NCBI RefSeq assembly: GCF_051014445.1 | Contig: NC_135141.1 | Coordinates: 7,812,001 to 7,876,000, forward strand | Reading direction: 5' to 3' | From: Colletes latitarsis | Lineage: Eukaryota; Arthropoda; Insecta; Hymenoptera; Colletidae | Length of the DNA stretch: 64,000 nt | Part shown: one piece after another, positions 1 through 13,200 of the stretch | Numbering within the stretch: the first letter of the stretch is position 1 | How the letters are laid out: every line of letters begins with the position of its first letter | Notes under the pieces: model-generated | The model's database searches: none | What the model saw: only the letters and a program-made list of their open reading frames with translations | Told to the model about the DNA's origin: nothing | Position numbers and translations under genes: made by a program

Positions 1-926
1 GGGGCGCCCACGGGCGGAGCTTATTCAGCACCACCTTATATGGGCGCCCCCATGGATCGCCATCAAGGGTCTGGAGGAGCTCCTTCCATGCCTGGGTCTT
101 GGCCCGTTTGATGGCGACCTGCAGAGCAACCCGCGCCACGCGGTATGCTCCATACAGGTCATCAGCTGCCCTCGCTCGCGCCACGCCGTCGCCTGTACGT
201 TGACGACGGCGCGCGCGGGTGTACTGGCGTCGGGCGCGGACAGTCGCGACTCGCAACTCCGCGATCGCGTCCGACCACCAGTACACCGCCCGGCGAGGAG
301 AAGCCCGCCCGACCCGAGGCATCGCCGCGTCGCAAATACCCGCGACCAATGCTCTGAGCCGGGCGACCTCCTCCTCTATGCTCGGCAACTCGGCCGCTCC
401 CTGCGGCCAAGTTGCAGCGAGGGCAGCTGCCATCATGGCGTCCTTGTCCAGGCGCCGAAGCGCCCAGCGGCGTGGTGGGGTGCCACGCAGGCGGCCGTGT
501 CGGGATGCACTCGCGGCGGCAGAGACCTCCATCCGGATGTACCGGTGATCGGAGAGTGTCTCTGCCCCCGCGACCACGTGCCAACCCGACACCATGCGCA
601 CGGCGTTGGGGGTCGCGAATCCAACATCCACGATGGACCCCCCATATCGCCGCACGCATGTGAGCTCCGACCCCCGGTTCAATACCCGGAGGTCGAGCCC
701 CGCCGCCCAATCGCCCAGGATCCCGCCGCGAACGGAGGTCCTGGGGGATCCCCAAGCCACCGACTTGGCATTAAAATCCCCCAGGACCAGCACCGGCCGG
801 GCCGCGCAGCGCTGCACGCATGCCGCGACCTCGGCCAAGTACAGCTCGAACGCAGCGTGACCGCTACGGGGCGAAATGTAGCACCCCACCACAGCGACTC
901 CCCCCCAGTCCACGGCGACGAATCCC
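1..926 (-). CDS. R1-clade LINE ORF2 fragment (APE endonuclease to pre-RT linker), cut by the window edge
   Basis: Reading the minus strand from about 926 to 1 gives one uninterrupted frame of about 308 codons that begins GFVAVDWGG and ends NKLRPWAP at the window edge. It covers most of an apurinic-type endonuclease domain: VLGDFNAKSVAWGSP carries the catalytic D and N, and LSDHRYI carries the terminal DH. A linker with VYWWSDAI and a basic RARRR stretch follows, then DPWGRPYKVV, just ahead of the reverse transcriptase. The order and motifs match the ORF2 at 13296-16411, but the sequence is well diverged, so this is a different R1-clade family. It starts at the equivalent of ORF2 residue about 75, so the copy is 5'-truncated inside the endonuclease. 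The rest, with the 3' tail, lies to the left of the window. No stop or frameshift is visible. It has no start codon of its own and is a dead-on-arrival copy. Confidence 0.88.
1..926 (-). mobile_element. 5'-truncated R1-clade non-LTR retrotransposon, minus orientation
   Basis: GC-rich element DNA gives way abruptly to satellite at about 923-927 (the shared CCCCG makes the exact base ambiguous). The satellite resumes at the CCGCATCTGG part of its monomer, the same phase where the two plus-strand LINE copies have their 5' junctions. The orientation is opposite to those copies, and the 14-bp GGTCTGGG...TATGC segment is not found at this junction, so the same TSD rule does not hold here. The 3' end is outside the window. 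Confidence 0.85.
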
Positions 927-1009
927 CGAATCTGGCTCATACTTTCGATTTTTCGCACACTTATTGGCCAGATCCTCGGTTTTTTCTGGTTTAAATCACG
1001 TAGTAATAT

Positions 1010-1740
1010 GGTACCACACTGAAACATTCAATTAGACCTGGTTTCGATCAATATTTTAGAGGATAACACCGGTTCGGTCTGGGTTAGGTCTGGGTTATGC
1101 CCGCTTCTGCCTCAAGATTTTGCATTTTTCGCACACTTGTTGGGCAGATCCTCGGTTTTTTGTGGTTTAAATCACGTAGTAATATGGTACCACACTGAAA
1201 GAGTCAATTAAACCAGGATTCGATCAATATTTTAGAGGATAACACCGGTTAGGTCCGGGATATGTCTGGGTTATGCCCGCATCACGCTCATGATATTGCC
1301 TTTTTCGCATACTTGTTGGCCAGATCCAGGGTTTGTTCTGGTTTGAACCACGTAGTAATGTGGTACTACAGTGAAACAGTCAATTAGACCTGGTTTCGAT
1401 CAATATTTTAGAGGATAACACTGGTTAGGTCTGAGATAGGTCTGGGTTATGCCCGCATCTGGCTCATGATATTGCCTTTTTCGCATACTTGTTGGCCAGT
1501 TCCTGGATGTCTTCTGGTTTGATTCACGTAGTAATGTGGTACCACACTGAAACAGTCAATTAGACCTGGTTTCGATGAATATTTTAAAGGATAACATTGG
1601 ATAGGTCCGGGATTGGTCGGGGTCATGCCCGCATCTGGCTCATGATATTGCCTTTTTCGCATACTTGTTGGCCAGATCCTGGATTTTTTCTAGTTTGAAT
1701 CACGTAGTAATGTGGTGCCACACTGAAACATTCAATTCAA
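1010..1740 (+). repeat. Multi-monomer block, copy 1 of a dispersed duplication
   Basis: About four consecutive monomers here share the same private variants as 3125 onward and 6461 onward, including GGTTCGGTCTGG, CCGCTTCTGCCTCAAG and TTGTTGGGCAGATCCTCGG. The TTTTTTGTGG variant near 1157 is shared specifically with 6611, which ties this copy most closely to copy 3. Confidence 0.75.
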
Positions 1741-3114
1741 CCTGGTTTCGATGAATATTTTAGAGGATAACACCGGTTAGGTCTAGGTTAGGTCTGGGTA
1801 ATGCCCGCATCTGGCTCATGATATTTCCTTCTTCGCATACTTGTTGGCCAGATCCTGGTTTTTTTCTGGCTTCAATCACGTTGTAATGTGGTACCACACT
1901 GAAACAGTCAATTAGACCTGGTTTCGATGAATATTTTAAAGGATAACATTGGTTAGGTTCGGGATAGGTCGGGGTCATGCACGCATCTGGCTCATGATTT
2001 GTTGCATTAATCGCATACTTGTTGTTCAGTTCCCGGGTTTTTTCTGGTTTGAATCAGGTGGTAATGTGGCAACACAGTGAAACAGTCAATTAAACCTGGT
2101 TTCGATCAATATTTTAGAGGATAACACCGGTGATGCCCGGGATAGGTCTGGGTTATGCCCGCATCTGGCTCATACTTTCGCATTTTGCGCATACTTTTTT
2201 TGACCAGATCCACGGTTTGTTCTGATTTGAGTCACGTAGTAATGAGGTACCACACTGAAAGGGTCTACTAAACCTGGTTTCGATGAATATTTTAAAGGAT
2301 AACACCGGTTAGGTCTGGGTTAGGTCTGGGTTATGCCCGCATCATGCTCACGATATTGCCTTTTTCGCATACTTGTTGTTCAGATCCCGGGTTTTTTCTG
2401 GTTTGAATCAGGTGGTAATGTGTTACCACAGTGAAACAGTCAATTAAACCTGGTTTCGATGAATATTTTAAAGGATAACATTGGTTAGGTCCGGGATAGG
2501 TGGGGGTCATGCCCGCATCTGCCACATGATTTGTTGCATTAATCGCATACTTGTTGTTCAGATCACGGGTTTTTTCAGGTTTGAATCAGGTGGTAATTTG
2601 GTACCACAGTGAAACAGTCAATTAAACCTGGTTTCGATGAGTATTTAAGAGTATAACACCGGTTAGGTCTGAGATAGGTCTGGGTTATGCCCGCATCTGG
2701 CTCATGATATTGCCTTTTTCGCATACTTGTTGGCCAGATCCTGGATTTTTTCTGGTTTAAATCACGTAGTAATGTGGTACCATACTAAAACATTCAATTA
2801 AACCTGGTTTCGATCAATATTTTAGAGGATAACACCGGTTGGGTCTGGGTTATGTGTGGGATGTGCCCGCATCTGGCTCAAGATTTTGCCTTTTTCGCAT
2901 ACCTGTTGGCCAGATCCTGGATTTCTTCTGGTTTGATTGACGTAGTAATGTGGTACCACATTGAAACATTCAATATAACCTGGTTTCGATCAATATCTTA
3001 GAGGATAACACCGGTTAGGTCTAAGTTAGGTCTGGGTTATGCCCGCATCTAGCTCATGATATTGCCTTTTTCGCATACTTGTTGGCCAGATCCGGGATTT
3101 TTTCTGGTTTAAAT

Positions 3115-4333
3115 CACGTAGTAATGTGGTACCACACTGAAACATTCAATTAGACCTGGTTTCGATCAATATTTTAGAGGATAACACCGGTTCGGTCTGG
3201 GTTAGGTCTGGGTTATGCCCGCTTCTGCCTCAAGATTTTGCATTTTTCGCACACTTGTTGGGCAGATCCTCGGTTTTTTCTGGTTTAAATCACGTAGTAA
3301 TATGGTACCACACTGAAAGAGTCAATTAAACCAGGTTTCGATCAATATTTTAGAGGATAACACCGGTTAGGTCCGGGATATGTCTGGGTTATGCCCGCAA
3401 CACGCTCATGATATTGCCTTTTTCGCATACTTGTTGGCCAGATCCAGGGTTTGTTCTGGTTTGAATCACGTAGTAATGTGGTACTACAGTGAAACAGTCA
3501 ATTAGACCTGGTTTCGATCAATATTTTAGAGGATAACACTGGTTAGGTCTGAGATAGGTCTGGGTTATGCCCGCATCTGGCTCATGATATTGCCTTTTTC
3601 GCATACTTGTTGGCCAGTTCCTGGATGTCTTCTGGTTTGATTCACGTAGTAATGTGGTACCACACTGAAACAGTCAATTAGACCTGGTTTCGATGAATAT
3701 TTTAAAGGATAACATTGGATAGGTCCGGGATTGGTCGGGGTCATGCCCGCATTTGGCTCATGATATTGCCTTTTTCGCATACTTGTTGGCCAGATCCTGG
3801 ATTTTTTCTGGTTTGAATCACGTAGTAATGTGGTGCCACACTGAAACATTCAATTCAACTTGGTTTCGATGAATATTTTAGAGGATGACACCGGTTAGGT
3901 CTGGGTTAGGTCTGGGTTATGCCCGCATCTGGCTCAAGATTTTGCATTTTTCACATACTTGTTGGCCAGATCCAGGGTTTGTTCTGGTTTGAATCACGTT
4001 GTAATGTGGTACCACAGTGAAACAGTCAATTAGACCTGTTTTCGATGAATATTTTAGAGGATAACACTGGTTAGGTCTGAGATAGGTCTGGTTTATGCGC
4101 GAATCTGGCACATTCTTTCGACATTTCGCACACTTGTTGGGCAGATCCTCGGTTTCTTCTGGTTTAAATCACGTAGTAATATGGTACCACACTGAAAGAG
4201 CCAATTAAACCAGGTTTCGATCTATATTTTAGAGGATAACACCGGTTAGGTCCGGGATAGGCCTGGGTTATGCCCGCATCATGCTCATGATATTGCCTTT
4301 TTCGCATACTTGTTGGCCAGATCCTGGATTTTT
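3115..4333 (+). repeat. Duplicated seven-monomer block, copy 2
   Basis: This 1.2-kb run of satellite reappears almost base for base 3,336 bp downstream at 6451-7669. The copies diverge into different monomer types at both edges, so the duplication is a segment within the array and not a regular higher-order repeat. Confidence 0.8.
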
Positions 4334-6450
4334 TCTGGTTTGAATCACGTAGTAATGTGGTACCAGACTGAAACATTCAATTAAACCTGCTTCAAAGAAT
4401 ATTTTAGAGGATAACACCGGTTAGGTCTGGTTTAGGTCTGGGGTGTGCGCTCATCTGGATCATACTTTCGACTTTTCGCACACTTGTGGCCACATCCTCG
4501 GTTTGTTCTGGTTTGAATCACGTAGTAATGTGGTACCACAGTGAAACATTCAACTAAACCTGGTTTCGATGAATATTTTAGGGGATAACACCGGTTAGTT
4601 TGGTTTAGGTCTGGGGTATGCGCGCATCTGGCTCATACTTTCGACTTTTCGCATACATGTTGGCCAGATCCTGGATTTTTTCTGGTTTGAATCACGTAGT
4701 AATGTGGTAACAGACGGAAGCATTCAATTAAACCTGGTTTCAAACAATATTTTAGAGGATAACACCGGTTAGATCTGGGTTAGGTGCGGGATGTGCCCGC
4801 ATCTGGCTCATGATAATTCCTCATTCGCATACTTGTTGGCAAGATCATGGATTTCTTCTGGTTTGATTGACGTAGGAATGTGGTACCATATTGAAACATT
4901 AAATTTAACCAGGTTTCGATCAATATTTTAGAGGATAACACCGGTTAGGTCCAGGTTAGGTCTGGGTAATCCCCGCATCTGGCTCATGATATTTCCTTTT
5001 TCGCATACTTGTTGGCCAGATCCTGGTTTTTTTCTGGCTTCAATCACGTAGTAATGTGGAACCACACTGAAACAGTCAATTAGACCTGGCGTCGATGAAT
5101 ATTTTAAAGGATAACATTGGTCAGGTCCGGGATAGGTCGGGGTCATGACCGCATCTGTCTCATGATTTGTTGCATTAATCGCATACTTGTTGTTCAGATC
5201 CCGGGTTTTTTCTGGTTTGAATCAGGTGGTAATGTGGTACCACAGTGGAAAAGTCAATTAAACCTGGTCTCGATGAATATTTAAGAGTATAACACCGGTT
5301 AGGTCTAGGTTAGGTCTGGGTCATGCCCGCATCTGGCTCATGATATTGACTTTTTCGCATACTTGTTGGCCAGATCCTGGATTTTTTCTGAGTTTAATCA
5401 GGTAGTAATGTGGTACCACACTGAAACATTCAATTCAACCTGGTATCGATCAATACTTCAGAGGATCACACCGGTTAGGTCTGGGTTAGGTCTGGGGTAT
5501 GCGCGCATCTGGCTCATACTTTCGACTTTTCGCACACTTATTGGCCAGATCCTCGGTTTTTTCTGGTTTAAATCACGTAGTAATATGGTACCACACTGAA
5601 AGAGTCAATTAAACCAGGTTTCGATGAATATTTTAGAGGATAACACCGATTAGGTCTGGGTTAGGTGTGGGATGTGCCCGCATCATGCTCAAGATTTTGC
5701 CTTTTTCGCATACTTGTTGGCCAGATCCTGGATTTCTTCTGGTTTCAATCACGTAGTAATGTGGTACCACACTGAAACATTAAATTATACCTGGTTTCGA
5801 TCAATATTTTTGAGGATAACACCGGTTAGGTCTGGGTTAGGTCTGGGTTATGCCCGCATCTGGCTCATGATATTTCCTTTTTCACATACTTGATGGCCAG
5901 ATCCTGGATTTTTCCTGGTTTGAATCACGTAGTAATATGGTACCAGACTGAAACATTCAATTAAACCTGCTTCAAACAATATTTTAGAGGATAACACCGG
6001 TTAGGTCTGGTTTAGGTCTGGGGTGTGCGCCCATCTGGCTCATACTTTCGACTTTTCGCATACATGTTGGCCAGATCCTGGATTTTTTCTGGTTTGAATC
6101 ACGTAGTAATGTGGTACCAGACTGAAACATTCAATTAAACCTGGTTTCAAACAATATTTTAGAGGATAACACCGGTTCGGTCTGGGTTAGGTCCGGGTTA
6201 TGCCCGGATCTGCCTCAAGATTTTGCATTTTTCACATACTCGTTGGCCAGATCCAGGGTTTGTTCTGGTTTGAATCACGTTGTAATGTGGTACCACAGCG
6301 AAACAGTCAATTAGACCTGTTTTCGATGAATATTTTAGAGGATCACACTGGTTAGGTCTGAGATAGGTCTGGTTTATGCGCGAATCTGGCTCATACTTTC
6401 GACATTTCGCACACTTGTTGGGCAGATCCTCGGTTTTTTCTGGTTTAAAT

Positions 6451-7669
6451 CACGTAGTAATATGGTACCACACTGAAACGTTCAATTAGACCTGGTTTCG
6501 ATCAATATTTTAGAGGATAACACCGGTTCGGTCTGGGTTAGGTCTGGGTTATGCCCGCTTCTGCCTCAAGATTTTGCATTTTTCGCACACTTGTTGGGCA
6601 GATCCTCGGTTTTTTGTGGTTTAAATCACGTAGTAATATGGTACCACACTGAAAGAGTCAATTAAACCAGGATTCGATCAATATTTTAGAGGATAACACC
6701 GGTTAGGTCTGGGATATGTCTGGGTTATGCCCGCATCACGCTCATGATATTGCCTTTTTCGCATACTTGTTGGCCAGATCCAGGGTTTGTTCTGGTTTGA
6801 ATCACGTAGTAATGTGGTACTACAGTGAAACAGTCAATTAGACCTGGTTTCGATCAATATTTTAGAGGATAACACTGGTTAGGTCTGAGATAGGTCTGGG
6901 TTATGCCCGCATCTGGCTCATGATATTGCCTTTTTCGCATACTTGTTGGCCAGTTCCTGGATGTCTTCTGGTTTGATTCACGTAGTAATGTGGTACCACA
7001 CTGAAACAGTCAATTAGACCTGGTTTCGATGAATATTTTAAAGGATAACATGGGATAGGTCCGGGATTGGTCGGGGTCATGCCCGCATCTGGCTCATGAT
7101 ATTGCCTTTTTCGCATACTTGTTGGCCAGATCCTGGATTTTTTCTGGTTTGAATCACGTAGTAATGTGGTGCCACACTGAAACATTCAATTCAACTTGGT
7201 TTCGATGAATATTTTAGAGGATGACACCGGTTAGGTCTGGGTTAGGTCTGGGTTATGCCCGCATCTGGCTCAAGATTTTGCATTTTTCACATACTTGTTG
7301 GCCAGATCCAGGGTTTGTTCTGGTTTGAATCACGTTGTAATGTGGTACCACAGTGAAACAGTCAATTAGACCTGTTTTCGATGAATATTTTAGAGGATAA
7401 CACTGGTTAGGTCTGAGATAGGTCTGGTTTATGCGCGAATCTGGCACATTCTTTCGACATTTCGCACACTTGTTGGGCAGATCCTCGGTTTCTTCTGGTT
7501 TAAATCACGTAGTAATATGGTACCACACTGAAAGAGCCAATTAAACCAGGTTTCGATCTATATTTTAGAGGATAACACCGGTTAGGTCCGGGATAGGCCT
7601 GGGTTATGCCCGCATCATGCTCATGATATTGCCTTTTTCGCATACTTGTTGGCCAGATCCTGGATTTTT
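6451..7669 (+). repeat. Duplicated seven-monomer block, copy 3
   Basis: Offset of 3,336 bp from 3115-4333 with very few differences. The right edge is sharp: after the shared GATCCTGGATTTTTTCTG the two copies continue into different monomer variants. Confidence 0.8.
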
Positions 7670-9881
7670 TCTGTTTTGATTGACGTAGTAATGTGGTACC
7701 ACATTGAAACATTCAATTTAACCTGGTTTCGATCAATATTTTAGAGGATAACACCGGTTAGGTCTAGGTTAGGTCTGGGTAATGCCCGCATCTGGCTCAT
7801 GATATTTCCTTTTTCGCATACTTGTTGGCCAGATCCTGGTTTTTTTCTGGCTTCAATCACGTAGTAATGTGGTACCACACTGAAACTGTCAATTAGACCT
7901 GGTTTCGATGAATATTTTAAAGGATAACGTTGGTTAGGTCCGGGATAGGTCGGTGTCATGCCCGCATCTGGCTCATGATATTGCCTTTTTCGCATACTTG
8001 TTGGCCTGATCCTGGATTTTTTCTGGTTTGAATCACGTAGTAATGTGGTACCACACTGAAACATTCAATTCAACTTAGTTTCGATGAATATTTTAGAGGA
8101 TCACACCGGTTAGGTCTGGGTTAGGTCTGGGTTACGCCCGCATCTGGCTCATGATATTTCCTCATTCGCATACTTGTTGGCCAGATCCTGGATTTTTTCT
8201 GGTTTGAATCACGTAGTAATGTGGTATCACAGTGAAACAGTCAAGTAGACCTGGTTTCGATCAATATTTTAGAGGATAACACCGGTTCGGTCTGGGTTAG
8301 GTCCGGGATATGCCCGCATCTGCCTGAAGATTTTGCATTTTGCGCATACTTGTTGGCCAGATCCAGGGTTTGTTCTGGTTTGAATCACGTAGTAATGTGG
8401 TACTACAGTGAAACAGTCAATTAGACCTGGTTTCGATCATATTTTAGTGGATAACACTGGTTAGGTCTGAGATAGGTCTGGGTTATGCCCGCATCTGGCT
8501 CATGATATTGCCTTTTTCGCATACTTATTGGCCAGATCCTGGATTTTTTCTGGTTTGAATCACGTAGTAATGTGGTACCACAGTGAAACATTCAATTAAA
8601 CCTGGTTTCGAACAATATTTTAGAGGATAACACAGGTTAGGTCTGGGTTAGGTCTGGGTTACGCCCGCATCTGGCTCATGATATTTCCTCATTCGCATAC
8701 TTGTTGGCCAGATCCTGGATTTTTTCTGGTTTGAATCACGTAGTAATGTGGTACCACAGTGAAACATTCAATTAAACCTGGTTTCGAACAATATTTTAGT
8801 GGATAACACTGGTTAGGTCTGAGATAGGTCTGGGTTATGCCCGCATCTGGCTCATGATATTGCCTTTTTCGCATACTTATTGGCCAGATCCTGGATTTTT
8901 TCTGTTTTGGTTGACGTAGTAATGTGGTACCACATTGAAACATTCAATTTAACCTGGTTTCGATCAATATTTTAGAGGATAACACCGGTTAGGTCTGAGA
9001 TAGGTCTGGGTTATGCCCGCATCTGGCTCATGATATTGCCTTTTTCGCATACTTATTGGCCAGATCCTGGATTTTTTCTGGTTTGAATCACGTAGTAATG
9101 TGGTACCACAGTGAAACATTCAATTAAACCTGGTTTCGAACAATATTTTAGAGGATAACACAGGTTAGGTCTGGGTTAGGTCTGGGGTATGCGCGCATCT
9201 GGCTCATACTTTCGACTTTTCGCACACTTGTTGGCCAGATCCTGGATGTCTTCTGGTTTGATTCACGTAGTAATGTGGTACCACACTGGAACATTCAATT
9301 TAACCTGGTTTCGATGAATATTTTAGAGGATCACACCGGTTAGGTCTGGGTTAGGTCTGGGTTATGCCCGCATCTGGCTCATGATATTTCCTCATTCGCA
9401 TACTTGTTGGCCAGAACCTGGATTTTTTCTGGTTTGAATCACGTAGTAATATGGTACCACAGTGAAACAGTCAAGTAGACCTGGTTTCGATAAATATTTT
9501 AGAGGATAACCCCGGTTCGGTCTGGGTTAGGTCCGGGTTATGCCCGCATCTGCCTCAAGATTTTGCATTTTGCGCATACTTGTTGGCCAGATCCAGGGTT
9601 TGTTCTGGTTTGAATCACGTAGTAATGTGGTACTACAGTGAAACAGTCAATTAGACCTGGTTTCGATCAATATTTTAGAGGATAACACTGGTTAGGTCTG
9701 GGTTAGGTCTGGGTTATGCCCGCATCTGCCTCAAGATTTTGCATTTTTCACATACTTGTTGGCCAGATCCCGGATTTCTTCTGCTTTGAATCACGTAGTA
9801 ATGTGGTACCACATTGAAGCATTCAATTCAACCTGGTTTCGATCAATACTTCAGAGGATCACACCGGTTAGGTCTGGGTTA

Positions 9882-9895
9882 GGTGTGGGATGTGC
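9882..9895 (+). repeat. Left target-site duplication of the full-length LINE
   Basis: GGTGTGGGATGTGC precedes the element and is repeated after the poly(A) at 16936-16949 as GTTGTGGGATGTGC (13 of 14 bases). It begins right after TTA of the second telomere-like cassette of the monomer. Confidence 0.88.
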
Positions 9896-10287
9896 TCCCT
9901 CATGGGCTGTGTCCGGCCATGTGTCCGGCGCAGTACGGGGCGTAGCGACCCCGAGGTACCTGATGCTAATCACACCGTAAACCTCCTGTTGGTCGTGGCA
10001 ACGGCCCATTCACAACTCCATTTTTGGTTTTGTGAATGGTACGTGACGGCAGGAGGAACGGGGGCCTTGGCTTAACCGCCTGGGCCGCGAGGATGGTAAC
10101 TCTATAAATTACCCCCTAATCCTAAGTTATGGTGCGCGGCGATGGGATGCATGGTTGGGAGAGAAGGCCCAATCCCTAGCGACCACCACCGGGGGCACCT
10201 GCCGAACCCCCGGAGTATTAGGCTTCCCCACGCAAGGCGGCTCTGCCGGGGGTGACCTGTTTTCCGACCACACTCGTGGGATTAATA
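9896..10287 (+). other. LINE 5' UTR / promoter region
   Basis: About 390 bases between the 5' junction and the first plausible ORF1 ATG at 10288. It is GC-rich with C/G-rich runs capable of local folding (for example around 10180-10260) and several short upstream ATGs. R1-clade elements normally carry an internal promoter at the extreme 5' end, but I can point to no specific core motif. Confidence 0.6.
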
Positions 10288-13200
10288 ATGGATCTTAACT
10301 CTCAAAACCAACAAACAGGACTGGAAACACAGAGAACGGACAGGCAAGCATATCGGCAAATGAGAAAGATTTTATCGGCAATGGGATTGATGAACCACTC
10401 CCTGGTGGGGTCAAACCCACGATCAGGGTTGTGGAGGTGGTTAATCCTCCGCTGGGGATCCACCTTGAGGGGCAGGATGACCATCAGAGGTACAGCCCCG
10501 TCCCCGTAGTTAGCCTGGAGCGGCTAAATGCCACGGGTGGCATAAGGCGGGGAAAGATTCTCCTCCTCGGAAGAGGCATGGTGCCGCGGGACCGCAGCTT
10601 TCGCTGAGCGTCGCGGTCAAGGGCAAAGACGTGGCTACGTCGTGCGTCGGGGAGTCCGTTACCCTCATCGACGACGGCTCTATGGACGAAGCTGAATGGG
10701 CGCCAAACCGATCTACCGCCGACGAAAGTGAGAGCGTCGACTCAGGCGAAGAGGATTATGGACCCCGGAAAAGGAAAAGGAAGGGCCCCGGGGCTGGCAG
10801 GCCTAGGGGTATCTTTGCGGACCCAAAAAAGTTGGGTCCAGGGATGAAGGCCCTGCCAATGCAGGGAGACCTCCGCAATATAGCGGATGTCATGAAATTG
10901 GACGAGCTCCTGGACCGGCTTAAGGAGCAATTGGAGTCCGTCGTCAAGGTGGCAGGCACCGCAACCCACCTCAAGACGACGGACATCCGCGGACTCCGTT
11001 TGGCAGCTCGGGTGGCAATGGTCAGCGCCGAGGAACTGCACGGCAGAGCTGACCGTGCCGAAAATCCCAACAGGCCGGCCCCGGAGGTAGTCATTCGCCA
11101 AGGCGAATGGGAGCGGAGGGCCAAGGCCCTCGAGAAGAGGCTGGAGGTGGCGGATAAGACCGCCACCACCTGGTTGGAGCACCTTAGGCGGGAAGTGGGC
11201 CGCCTAAGGTACAAAGAGGAGCAGCGGAGGCTGTTGAAAGTGGGAGAGGAGGTGGCTGGCGATACGCCACCGGACCACGCGCTTCCCTGTGTCCCTCGAC
11301 CGCGGCGGAGGGACCTCCTTCCATCTACGTTTGACGGGGTGGACTCCGGAATGGATGTCGAGGCGGCGGTCCCTGGACCGTCGTCTGCACTTCGGCCGGT
11401 CCCGTGCGAGGAGGAGAGTCCCGCCTCCGGAAATCCTTTGGTGGTCATGATGACCGAAGTGGTGCAAAGAGTTTCCGAGATGGCGGGGCACTTAACGGCC
11501 GTGGAGGGCCGGATTGATGCCCGCTTTGAAGCGGTTTGGCGGGCTGTGTCCCGCCCGCCACTCGGGAGAGGTCAACTGGCCCCAGCTGCATCCGTGGGAG
11601 CGGCCCCGGCCCCGCCGAGCTCATCGAAATGCGCTACGCCGGCGGGGACAGATACGGTAATGGGGAAGACGAAGGGAGCCGCGGTGGCAAAACATGGGGG
11701 CGCGTCAGCCCCCGTGAAAGCGCCCGGGCACCCCCAAAGCCAACCCCGGCGAGGAGTGGTGCTGGTAAGGCCAAAGGTGGCACGCCAGCGGCTGGAGGAG
11801 CGAAGCCATCCGCCCCGAAATCGAAGGCACCAACGAAGGCCGCGCAAAGTCCCCCTCAGCCACCTCCCAGGGCGGATAGCGGCAAGTCCGCCCGACCCGC
11901 GAAGGACACCGCGCCACAGCCCGTCCCTGCCTCCACCAGTGGTGTGTTGGGCTCCTGGGCTGAGGTGGTTAGGAGGGGTAAAGGGAAAGGTGGTGATAGG
12001 GGTCCGACTCCTACCGCAGCGTCCGCGAAAAGCGGGAAAATACCCACAGCCAACCGGCCAGCTGCAAATACTGCAGCTGCCAGTAAGAGGAAAGTTGGTG
12101 CCTAGCCTGCGGCGGTCAAGCTACCGAGGCTGTCGAAAAATGCGGCAGTCTCGGTGACCGCCGCCGCTGGGCGTGAAAAGGATTTGGGCCCCCTACTTAC
12201 AAGGGTGATGCCCGGGATCTGCAAAGATCTGGGGATCACAGGGATGCGCCCAACCAGGGCGGTCACCGGGGCGCTGCTTCTAGCGATCCCCGGCGAAAAG
12301 GGAAAGGAGAAGGCGACCGCCCTGAGGGCGCGTCTCGAGGGGGCCCTTCAGGTGGAGGGAGTTCGGGTGGCTTGCCCCCAAAAACAGGCCGAGTTACGGG
12401 TGACCCGCCTGTCGGAGGCAGCCACCCAGCAGGCTGTTCGGGAGGCCCTTGCCACCGCCGGGGGTTGCGGCGCTGCGGAGGTCAACGTTGGTGACCTCCG
12501 CCGGGACAGCTCGGGCATGTTTACTGCCTGGGCTCGCTGTCCCCTTCGCGCCGCAACCAAGCTCACGAAGTCCGGCCGATTAATGGTCGGCTTCTTCGAG
12601 GCCCGGTTGGCGGTGCTCCCCGCGAGGTCGCTGCAATGTCACCGCTGCCTTGAGTTTGGACATGTTAGGCAGCGGTGTACCAGCACCGTAGATCGCAGCG
12701 GCCTCTGCTACCGCTGCGGAGGGGACTCCCACACCGCATGGGAGTGCACGGCCGCCCCTAAATGCCCCCTTTGTGTGGGCTTGGGGCGGCCAGCGGATCA
12801 CCGAATGGGTGGGGCGCCTTGTCGTCCCCCCAAACGGAAGGGGAAGCAGGCGAAAGGGGCGGGTGTGCCCCCATCCACGGTGCCGACTGGTGTTGAGCCG
12901 GCGCCGGTGCCCGTTGTGATGGAGGTCCAAGGCGCGGCTTGTACCCAGCCGTCCCCAGCTTTGGTGTCGGGAACTATTCCCGCCTCGGCATCTGTCGCGA
13001 CGGCAGTGAAGGTGGTGGGGTATGCACCCGCGCCTCCGCCTGTTACGGAGATGATGGAGGTGGATGTGGCGCCTTGCGACTCGACGCCCTCCACCTCCAC
13101 GAAATCGGAAGGTGTACCGTCGTGTGGGGGAGCTGCAGTGCCCCCACAGCAAGCAGTAATCCAGCCGCCGTGCGGGTCAGAGCCCCTTAGGAGGGGGATG

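Larger units (their letters stand above)
927..9895 (+). repeat. Satellite array A, about 51 head-to-tail monomers of about 176 bp
   Basis: The unit is recognised by a palindromic KpnI site (TGTGGTACCACA), then CTGAAAC, AACCTGGTTTCGAT, ATTTTAGAGGATAACACCGG, one or two GGTTAGGTCTG cassettes, TTATGCCCGCATCTGGCTCA, a T-rich GCCTTTTTCGCATACTTG, and GGCCAGATCCTGG. Anchor spacing measured here is 176 bp (3121 to 3297). Many short minus-strand frames that read through it (for example around 3565-3849 and 6901-7185) are repeat translations, not genes: they mirror each other, start at arbitrary places and are broken by the out-of-frame monomer length. No gene is seen in this stretch. Confidence 0.96.

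Noticed and set aside
162..755. 197-codon minus-strand frame and several overlapping plus-strand frames at the left edge
   Set aside because: Shadows of the real ORF2 frame, which is open from 926 to 1 and has clear endonuclease motifs.
1447..9000. Dozens of 60-107 codon minus-strand frames (MFQCGTTLL..., MTPTYPGPNQCYPLKYSS...) in the satellite
   Set aside because: They are translations of the tandem repeat. They recur with every repeat, start wherever an ATG happens to fall, and end by the out-of-frame 176-bp period. There is no sign of a gene.
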